A stretch of DNA of 64,000 nt, taken from Kingdonia uniflora. Lineage: Eukaryota > Streptophyta > Magnoliopsida > Ranunculales > Circaeasteraceae. The DNA lies in assembly GCA_014058105.1 (NCBI GenBank), contig JACGCM010002840.1, positions 620,001 to 684,000 of the forward strand. The letters run 5' to 3'. The position numbers were made by a program, and so were the translations under genes. Every line of letters begins with the position of its first letter. Positions within the stretch are counted from its first letter, which is position 1. Below the pieces are notes generated by a model. The model was not told where the DNA came from and ran no database searches. It was given only the letters and a program-made list of their open reading frames with translations. Below are positions 54,768-64,000 of the stretch, piece after piece.

Positions 54768-57231
54768 CAAACCGGGAATATTCTAAGTCATTGGGTAACT
54801 ATCCAAGCGTGTTGTCGGACAAATAGAAACTCATAATCCAATCCGACCTCACAAACGACTAGTCGGTAGCCAAGCTTCCAAGAAATGCAATTTAAAGCCT
54901 CGGAGGGGTGCGACATCTGTACCGGTCTAAAATTTAAAGTGGGAGTATTGTGAGTCATTGGGTAACTATCCGAGCGTGTAGCCAGACGAATGGAAACTCG
55001 TAAACCTATCCAACCACTCAAACGAGCTACCGGTAGCCAAGCTTCTCAGAAATGCAACCAAAATCCTCGAAGGGGTGCGACATCCGTACCGGTCAAAAAC
55101 TCAAGCCGGGAGCAATCCGAGACATTGGGTAACTATCAAAGCGTGTTGTCAGACGAATAGAAATTCATAAACCGATCCAACCTCACAAACGACTAGTCGG
55201 GAGCCAAACTTCTCAGAAATACGATCTAAAGCCTCGGAAGGGAGCGACATCCGTACCGGTCAAAACTCAAACTGGGAGTATTCCGAGTAATTGGGTAACT
55301 ATCCTAGCGTGTTGTCGGACGAATAGAAACTCATAAACCGATCCGGCCACGCAAACAACTAGTCGGTAGCCAAGCTTCTTAGAAATGTGATCTAAAGACT
55401 CGGAGGGGTGCGACATCCGTACCGGTCAAAAACTTAAACCGGGAGTATTCCGAGTCATTGGGTATCTATCCTAACGTGTTATCGGAAGAATAGAAACTCA
55501 TAAACCGATCCGACCTCTCAAATGACAAGTCGGTAGCCAAGCTTCTTAAAAATGCGATCTAAAGCCTCGGAGGGGTGCGACATCCGTACCGGTCAAAAAC
55601 TCAAACTGGGAGTATTCCGAGACATTGGATAACTATCCTAGCAAGTTGCCGGAGGAATAGAAACTCATAAACCGATCGGACCTTACAAACGACTAGCCAG
55701 TAGCCAGGCTTCTCAGAAATGCGATTTAAAGCCTCGAAGGGGTGCGACATCCGTACTGGTCAAAAACTCAAACCGGAAGTATTCCGAGTCATTGGGCAAC
55801 TATCCTAGCGTGTTGTTGGACGAATAGAAACTCAAAAGCCGATCAAACCTCACAAATGACTAGTCGGTGGCAAAGCTTCTCAGAAATATGATCTAAAGCC
55901 TCGGAAGGGTGCGATATCCGTACAGGTCAAAACTCAAACCGGGAGTATTCCGAGTCATTGGGTAACTATCCTAGCGTGTTGTCGGACGAATAAAAACTCA
56001 TAAACCAATCCAACCTCTCTAACGACTAGTCAATAGCCAAGCTTCTCAGAAATGCGATCCAAAGCCTCGGAGGGGTGCGACATCCGTACTGGTCAAAACT
56101 CAAACCAGGAGTATTCTGAGTCATTGGGTAACTATCAAAGCGTGTTGTCGGACGAATAGAAATTCATAAACTGATCCAACCTCACAAACCTCTAGCCGGT
56201 AGCCAAGCTCCTCTCAAATGCGATTTAAAGCCTCAGATGGGTGCGACATCCGTACCGGCCAAAAACTCAAATCGGGAGTATTCCGAGTTATTGGGTAACT
56301 ATCCTAGCGTGTTGTTGGACGATTAAGAACTCATAAACCGATCCAAACTCACAAACGACTAGTCGGTAGCGAAGCTTCTCAGAAATAAGATCTAAAGCCT
56401 CAGCGGGGTGCGACATCCGTACCGGTCAATACTCTAACCGGGAGTATTCCGAGTCATTGGGTAACTATCCTAGCGAGTTGTCGGACGAATAGAAACTCAT
56501 AAACCGATCCTACCTCTCAAACGACTAGTCGGCAGCCAAGCTTCTCAGAAATGCGATCTAAAGCCTTGAAGTGGTGCGATATCCGTACCGGTCTAAAACT
56601 CAAACCGGGAGTATTCTGAGCCATTGGGTAGCTCTCAAAGCATGTTGCCGGACGAATAGAAATTAATTAAACGATTCAACCTCACAAATGACTAGTCGGT
56701 AGTCAGGCATCTCAGAAATGGGATTTAAAGCCCCGGAGGGGTGGACATCCGTACCGGTCAAAAACTCAAACCGAAGTATTCCGATTCATTGGGTAACTAT
56801 CCTAGAGTTTGGTTGGACGAATAAAAACTCAAAAACCGATCCAACCTCACAAACGGCTAGTCGGTGGCAAAACATATCAGAAATACGATCTAAAGCCTCG
56901 GAGGGGTGCGACACCCGTACCGGTCAAAACTAAAACCAGGAGTATTCCGAGTCATTGGGTAACTATCCTAGCGCGTTGTCAGACTAATAGAAACTCAAAA
57001 ACCTATCCGACCTCTCAAACGACTAGTCGGTAGCCAAGCTTCAAAGAAATGCGATCTAAAGCCTCGGAGGGGTGCGACATCCGTACTGGCATAAACTCAA
57101 AGCGGGAGTATTCCGAGACATTGGGTATCTATCCTAACGTGTTGTCGGACGAATAGAAACTCATAAACCGATCCGACCTCTCAAATGACTAGTGGGTTGC
57201 CATGCTTCCCTCAAATGCAATCTAAAGCCTC

Positions 57232-57257
57232 GGGGGGGAGGGGGGGGGGGGGGGGGG
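57232..57257. repeat. Poly-G expansion in a satellite monomer
   Basis: The normal GGAGGGGTGCG segment is expanded to G7-A-G plus a run of about 18 G. Similar expansions are at 58408-58428 (21 G) and 63637-63649 (13 G). Confidence 0.85.
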
Positions 57258-58407
57258 ATGCGACATCTGTGCTGGTCAAAAACTCAAACCGGGAGTATTC
57301 CGAGTCATTGGGTAACTATTCTAGCGTGTTGTCTGACGAATAGAAACTCATAAACTGATCAGACCTCTAAAATGACTACCCGGTAGCAAAGATTCTCAGA
57401 AATGCAATCTAAAGCCACATAGAATTGCGACATCTGTGCCGGTCAAAATCTCAAACCGGGAGTATTCCGAGTCATTGGGTAACTATACAATCGTGTTGTC
57501 AGACAAATAGAAACTTATAAACTGATCCGTCCTCTCAAACAACTAGTCGGTAGCCAAGCTTCTTAGAAATGCGATCTAAAGCCTCGGTGGGGTGCGACAT
57601 CAGTACCGGTCAAAAACTCAAACAGGGAGTATTCCGAGTCATTGGGCAACTATCCTAGCGTGTTGTCGGAGTATAGAAACTCATAAGCCAATCCGACCTC
57701 TCAAACGACTAGTCGGTAGCCAAGATTCTCAGAAATAAGATTTAAAGCCTCGGTACCGGTCAAAAACTCAAACCGGGAGTATTCCGTGCCATTGGGTAAC
57801 TATCATAGCGTGTTGTCGGAGAAATAGAAATTGATAAAACGATCCATCTTCACAAATGACTAGCTGGTAGCAAGGATTCGCCGAAATGCGATTTAAAGCT
57901 TCGGAGGGGTGCGACATCCGTACCGGTCAAAAGCTCATACCGGGAGTATTCCGATTCATTGGGTAACTATCCTAGCATGTTGTTGGACGAATAGAAGCTC
58001 AAAAAGCGATCCAACCTCACCAACGACTAGTCGGTGGCAAAGCTTTTCAAAAATACGATTTAAAGCCTCGGAGGGGTGCGACACCCGTACCGGTCAAAAC
58101 TCAAACCAGGAGAATTCCGAGTCATTGGGTAACTATCCTAGCGTGTTGTCGGACGAATAGAAACTCATAAGCTGATCCGACCTCTCAAACGACTAGTCGG
58201 TAGCCAAGCTTCTCAGAAATGCGATCTAAAGCCTCGGAGGGGTGCGACATCCGTATCGGTCATAAACTAAAAGCGAGAGTATTCTGAGTTAATGGGAATC
58301 TATCCTAACGTGTTGTTGGACGAATAGAAACCCAAAAATTGATCCGACCTCTCAAACGACTAGTCGATTGCCAAGCTTATCAGAAATGCGATATAAAGCC
58401 TCGGGGA

Positions 58408-58428
58408 GGGGGGGGGGGGGGGGGGGGG
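58408..58428. repeat. Poly-G expansion (21 G) in a satellite monomer
   Basis: Same monomer position as the run at 57240 and in the same higher-order position, so the expansion was probably duplicated with the block. Confidence 0.85.
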
Positions 58429-61400
58429 ACATCTATACCAGTCAAAAACTCAAACCGGGAGTATTCAGAGTCATTGGGTAACAATCCAACCGTGTTTTCC
58501 TACGAATAGAAACTCATATAACGATCGGACCTCTAAAATGACTAGCCGGTAGGAAAGCTTCTCAGAAATGAGATCTAAAGCCACAGAGAGTTGCGACATC
58601 TGTGACGGTCAAAAACTCAAACCGAGAGTATTCCTAGTCATTTGGTAACTATCCAACCGTGTTGTCGGACGAATAAAAACTTATTAGCCGATCCGACCTC
58701 TCAAACGACTAGTTGGTAGCCAAGCTTCTCCGAAATGCGATCTAAAACCTCGGTGGGGTGCGACATCAGTACCGGTCAAAAACTCAAACCTGGAGTATTC
58801 CGAGTCCTTGGGTAACTATCCTAGCGTGATGTCAGACGAATAGAAATTCATAAACCGATCCAACCTCTGAAACGACTAGCCGGTTGCCAAGCTTCACAAA
58901 AATGCGCTCAAAACCTCAGAGGGGTACGACATCCGTTCCGGTCAAAAACTCAAACCAGGAGTATTCTGAGTCATTGGGAAACTATCCTAGCGTGTTGTCA
59001 GACGAATAGAAACTCATAAACCAATCAAATTTCTTAAATTACTTCCCGGTAGCCAAGCTTCTCAGGAATCCGATATAAAGCCACAGAGATTAGCGACATC
59101 CGTGCTGGTCAAAAACTAAAACTGGGTGTTTTCCGAGTCATTGGGTTACTATCCGAGCGTATTCTCGGACGAATATAAACTCATAAACCGATCAAACTTT
59201 TCAAACGGCTATCCGGAAGCCAAGCTTCTGAGAAATGCGATCTAAAGACTCAGAGGGGTGGGAAATCTGTTCCGGTGTAAAATTCAGACCGGGATAATTG
59301 CGAGTCATTGGGTAACTATACAAACGTGTTGTTGGACGAATAGAACTCATAAACCGATCCAACCTCTTAAACGGATAGCCGGTAGCCAAGCTTTTTTGAA
59401 ATGTGATCTAAAGCCTCGGAGGGGTAGGATATATGTATCGGTTAAAAACTCAAACCGGGATTATTACTTGTCATTGGGCAATTATCCTAGCGTGTTATCG
59501 GACGAATTGAAACTCATAAACCGATCCAACCTCTCAAATGAGTAGCCGGTAGCCAAGCTTCTCAGAAATGCGATCTAAAGCCTCGTAAGAGTGCGACATC
59601 CATACCAGCTAAAAGCCTTAACCGGGAGTATTTCAAGCCATTGGGTAACTATCCTTGCGTGTTGTCAGACGAGTAGAAGCTCATAAACCGATCTGACCTC
59701 TCAAAAGCCTAGCCGGTAGCCAAGCTTCGCAGAAATGCGATCTAAAGCGTCGTAGGGGTTTGACGTCCGTACCGGTCAAAAACTCAAACCGGGAGTATTC
59801 TGAGTCATTTGGTAACTATCCTAGCGTGTTGATGGATAAATATAAACTCATAAACCTTAACAACCTCTCAAACAAGTAGCCGCTAGCCAAGATTCTCAAA
59901 AATACGATCTAAAGCCTCGGAGGGGTGCAACATCCGTACCGGTCAAAAACTCAAACCGGGAGTATTCTGCGTCATTGGGTAACTATCCAAGCGTGTTGTC
60001 GGACAAACAGAAATTCATAATCCGATCCGACCTCACAAATAATTTGTTGGTAACCAAGCTTCTCTGAATTGCGATTTAAAGCCTTGGAGGGGTGCGATAT
60101 CTGTACCGGTCGAAAGTTTAAACAAAGAGTTTTGTGTGTCATCGGGTAACTATCCGAGCGTGTAGTACGAAGAATGGAAACTCAAAAACTGATCCAACCA
60201 CTTAAAAACGAGTAGCCAGTAGCCAAACTTAACAGAAATGCGATCTAAAGCCTCGAAGGGGTACGACATCCGTACCGGTCAAAAGCTCAAACCGGGAGTA
60301 TTCCGAGCCATTGGGTAACTATCAACGCGTGTTTTCAGACGAATCGAAATTCATAAACCGATCCATCCTCACAAACGACTAGCCGGATGGGTACGACATC
60401 CGTACAAGCCAAAAACTCAAACTGGGAGTATTCCGAGTCATTGGATAACTATCTGAGCGTGTTGTTGGACGAATAAAAACTCATAAACCGATCCAAACTC
60501 ATAAATGACTAGTCGGCAGCCGAGCTTCTCAGGAATAAGATCTAAAGCCTCGGAGGGGTGCGACAACCGCACCGGTTAAAAGTTTCACCGGGAGTATTCT
60601 GAGTCATTGAGTAACTATCCTAGCGTATTGTCAAACGGATAGAAACTCATAAACTGATCCGACCGCTCAAACAACTAGTCTACAACCAAGCTTCTCACAT
60701 ATGCGATCTAATGCCTCGGAGTAGTGCGACATCCGTACCGGTCAAAAACTCAAACCGGAAATATTCTGGGCCATTGGGTAACAATCAAAGCGTGATGTCG
60801 GACGAATAGAAATTCATAAACCGTTCTAACCTCTCAAACGACTAGCCGGAAGCCAGGCTTCCCAGAAATGCGATTTAAAGCCTCGGAGGGGGTGCGATAT
60901 CCGTACTGGTCAATACTCAAACTGGGAGTATTCTGAGTCATTGGGCAACTATCCTAGCGTGTTGCTGGTCGAATAGAATCTCAAAAACCAATCCAACCTC
61001 ACAAACGACTAGTCGTTGACCAAGCTTCTCAGAAATACGATCTAAACCCTCGGAAGGGTGCGACATCCTTACTGGTCAAAACTCAAACCAGGAGTATTCA
61101 AAGTCATTGGATAACTATCCTAGCGTGATGTCGGACGAATAGAAACTCATAAACCGATCCGACCTCTCACACGACTAGTCGGTAGCCAAGCTTCTAAGAA
61201 ATGCGATCTAAAGCCTCGGAGGGGTGCGACATCTGTACCGGTAAAAACTCAAGCCAATAGTATTTCGGGCCATTGGGTAACTATTAAAGCGTGTTGTCGG
61301 ACGAATAGAAATTCATAAACCGATCCAACCTCACAATCATCTAGCCGGTAGCCAAGATCCTCTGAAATGCGATCTAAAGCATCGGATGGGTACGACATCC

Positions 61401-61749
61401 GTACCGGCCCAAAACTTAAACCGGGAGTATTCCGAGTTATTGGGTAACTATCCTAGCGTGTTGTTGGACGAATAGAAACTCATAAACCGATCAAAACTCA
61501 CAAACGACTAGTCGGTAACCAAGCTTTTCAGAAATAAGATCTAAAGCCTCGGCGGGTAACGACATCCGCATCTGTCAAAACTCTAACTGGGAGTATTCCG
61601 AGTAATTGGGTAACTATCCTGGCGTGTTGTCGGACGAATCGAAGCTCATAAACCGATCCAAACTCACAAACGACTAGTCGGTAGCCAAGCTTCTCAGAAA
61701 TAAAATCTAAAGCCTCGTTGGGGTGCGACATCCGTACCGGTCAAAAACT

Positions 61750-63520
61750 TAAACCGGGAGTATTCCGAGCCATTGGGTAAGTATCATAGCGTGTTGTCGG
61801 ACGAATAGAAATTAATAAAATGATCCAACCTCACAAACGACTAGCCGATAGCCAGTATTCTCAGAAATGCGATTTAAAGCTTTGGAGGGGTGTGACATCC
61901 GTACCTATCAAAAACTCATACCGGGTGTATTCTGATTCATTAGGTAACTATCCTAGGGTGTTGTTGGATGAATAAAAGCTCAAAAACCGAACCAACCTCA
62001 CAAACGACTAGTCGGTGGCAAAGCTTCTCAAAAATATAATCTAAAGCCTCTGAGGGGTGCGACACCCGTACCGGTCAAAACTCAAGCCAGGAGTATTCCG
62101 AGTCATTGGGTAACTATCATAGCGTACTGTCGAACGAATAGAAACTCTTAGGCCGATCCGACCTCTCAAACGACTAGTCGGTAACCAAGCTTCTAAGAAA
62201 TACGATATAAAGCCTCGGAGGTGTGCGACAACCGAATCGGTCATAAACTCAAAGCGGGAGTATTCCGAGTTATTGGGAATCTATCCTAACGTGTTGTCGA
62301 ACGAATAGAAACTCATAAACCAATCCAACCTCTCAGGCGACTGGTCGATTGCCAAGCTTCTCAGAAATGCGATATAAAGCCTCGGGGTGGGAGGGGGTGC
62401 GACATCCATACCGGTCAAAAACTCAAATCGGGAGTATTCCGAGTCATTGGGTAACTATCCAAGTGCGTTTTCAGACGAATAGAAACTCATATAACGATCG
62501 AACCTCTAAAATGACTAACCGGTAGCAAAGATTCTCAAAAATGGGAAGTAAAGCCACGGAGAATTGCGACATCTGTGCCGGTCAAAAACTCAAACCGGGA
62601 GTATTCCGAGTCATTTGGTAACTATCCAACCGTGTTGTCGGACGAATAGAAACTTATAAACCGATCCGACCTCTCAAACGACTAGTCGGTAACCAAGCTT
62701 CTCCGAAATGCGACCTAAAACCTCGGTGGGGTGCGACATCAGTACCGGTCAAAAACTCAAACCTGGAGTATTTCGAGTCCTTGGGTAACTATCCTAGCGT
62801 GATGTCACACGAATAGAAATTCATAAACTGATCCATCCTCAGAAACGACTAGCCGGTTGCCAAGCTTCACTGAAATGCGCTCAAAACCTCAGAGGGGTGC
62901 GACATCCGTTCTGGTCAAAAACTCAAACCAGCAGCATTCTGAGTCATTGGGAAACTATCCTAGCGTGTTGTCAGACGAATAGAAACTCATAAATCTCTAA
63001 AATTACTAGCCGGTAGCCAAGCTTCTCAGAAATACGATATAAAGCCACGGAGAGTAGCGACATCCGTGCCGGTCAAAAACTAAAACCGGGTGTTTTCGGA
63101 GTCATTGGGTTACTATCTGAGCGTATTCTCGGACGAATAGAAACTCATAAACCGATCCAAATTTTCAAACGGCTATCTGGTAGCCAAGCTTCTGAGAAAT
63201 GTGATCTAAAGACTCAGAGGGGTGGGAAATCTGTTCCGGTGTAAAATTCAGACCGGGATAATTGAGAGTCATTGGGTAACTATACAAACGTGTTGTCGGA
63301 CGAATAGAACTCATAAACCGATCCAACCTCTTAAACGAATAGCCGGTAGCCAAGCTTTTTAGAAATGCGATCTAAAGCCTCGGTGGGGTGGGATATCTGT
63401 ATCGGTTAAAAACTCAAACCGGGATTATTACTTGTCATTGGGCAATTATCCTAGCGTATTATCGGACGAATTGAAACTCATAAACCGATCCAACCTCTCA
63501 AATGAGTAGCCGCTAGCCAA
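61750..63520. repeat. Large duplicated satellite block (partner about 57770-59550)
   Basis: About ten consecutive monomers share private variants with 57770-59550 at an offset of 3.96-3.98 kb. Examples are ACCTGGAGT (58788 and 62761), GGGAAATCTGTTCCGGTG (about 59260 and 63224) and CCGGGATAATTG (about 59290 and 63253). Confidence 0.8.
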
Positions 63521-64000
63521 GTTATTGGGTAACTATCCTAGCATGTTGTCAGGCGAATATAAATTCGGAAACCGATCCAACCTCTCAAACGACTCGTCGG
63601 CAGCCAAGCTTCTGAGAAATGCGATCTAAAACTCGAGGGGGGGGGGGGGTGCGACATCCGTTCCGGTCAAAAATTCACACCATGAGAATTCCGAGTCATT
63701 CGGGAACTATCCAGGCGTGTTGTCGGGCAAATAGAAACTCATAATCCGATCCGACCACTCAAACGACTAGTCGGAAGCCAAGCTTCTCAGAAATGCGATT
63801 TAAAGCCACGGAGAGTTGCGACATCCGTACCGGTCAAAAATTCAAACCGGGAGTATTCCGTGTCATTGGGTTACTATCCTAGCCTGTTGTTGGACGAATA
63901 GATACTCATAAACCTATCCGATCTCTCAAACTACTAGTTAGTAGCCAAGCTTCCCAGAAATGCGATCTAAAGCCTCGAAGGGGTGCGAAATTCGTACCGG

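Larger units (their letters stand above)
56620..58950. repeat. Higher-order repeat of seven monomers, two tandem copies
   Basis: Variant monomers recur in the same order with an offset of about 1168 bp (7 x 167). Examples are GCCATTGGG at 56620 and 57788, the GACACCCGTACCGG monomer at about 56910 and 58080, and the poly-G monomer at 57240 and 58408. A third copy starts near 61765. Confidence 0.7.
54768..64000. repeat. Satellite DNA array, 167 bp monomer, about 55 copies, continuing past the window
   Basis: A head-to-tail repeat. A typical monomer contains GAGTCATTGGGTAACTATCC, GTGTTGTCGGACGAATAG, ACTCATAAACCGATCC, ACGACTAGTCGGTAGCCAAG, CTTCTCAGAAATGCGATC, TAAAGCCTCGGAGGGGTGCG, ACATCCGTACCGGTCAAAAA and CTCAAACCGGGAGTATTCC. 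Spacing between successive CATTGGGTAAC motifs is 166-168 bp (for example 54954, 55121, 55287, 55454). A HindIII site (AAGCTT) recurs in most copies. A few monomers have internal deletions (near 57748, 60386 and 63521). The length class matches plant centromeric or heterochromatic satellites. Open frames inside it are by-products of the repeat. Confidence 0.97.

Noticed and set aside
54768..64000. Open frames of 60-95 codons inside the satellite
   Set aside because: They recur with the 167 bp period in several frames and are by-products of the repeat.

Overview
This window is nuclear DNA of a flowering plant, most likely a eudicot. The evidence is a spliced plant-type pectate lyase gene, an EXO70 pseudogene, plant lineages of Ty3/gypsy and Ty1/copia LTR retrotransposons, hAT, Mutator-like and PIF/Harbinger DNA elements, a Helitron-like element, and a 9 kb satellite array. 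The species cannot be named from sequence alone.

Layout. Positions 1-1155 hold the 5' end of a minus-strand Ty3/gypsy element that runs off the window. Positions 2329-4061 hold a broken, intronless EXO70 (exocyst subunit) copy on the plus strand. Positions 4611-28820, continuing as 5'UTR to about 30.3 kb, hold one minus-strand pectate lyase-like gene. Its five coding exons join in frame to a 379-codon protein. Two of its introns are very long (14.1 kb and 8.7 kb) because they are packed with transposons: a gag-only gypsy element, a copia remnant, a LINE 3' end, a non-autonomous LTR element, and a decayed gypsy element carrying further DNA-element insertions. Positions 30.3-34.6 kb are non-coding, with simple repeats and a tRNA-like (SINE-like) head.

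Positions 34.6-53.0 kb form a nest. A Helitron-like element (34627-53010) contains a PIF/Harbinger element (36900-50742, TTA target duplication, Myb/SANT-type ORF but no transposase seen). That in turn contains a full-length Tat-lineage Ty3/gypsy element (37317-48298, GTAGG target duplication). The Tat element's gag-pol on the minus strand is full of stops. Its 3' portion carries a 12-copy array of 61 bp repeats and an open antisense reading frame of 382 codons with a coiled-coil domain.

From about 54768 to the window end lies a tandem satellite with a 167 bp monomer (about 55 copies). It shows higher-order (7-monomer) organisation, large duplicated blocks and local poly-G expansions, the style of a centromeric or heterochromatic block.

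Functionally, the only gene that looks intact is the pectate lyase-like gene. The antisense ORF of the Tat element is the only other long open frame that looks protein-like. No novel multi-gene pathway was found. The notable content is the transposon stratigraphy, the gene with giant introns, the retrotransposon-borne tandem array with its antisense ORF, and the satellite.
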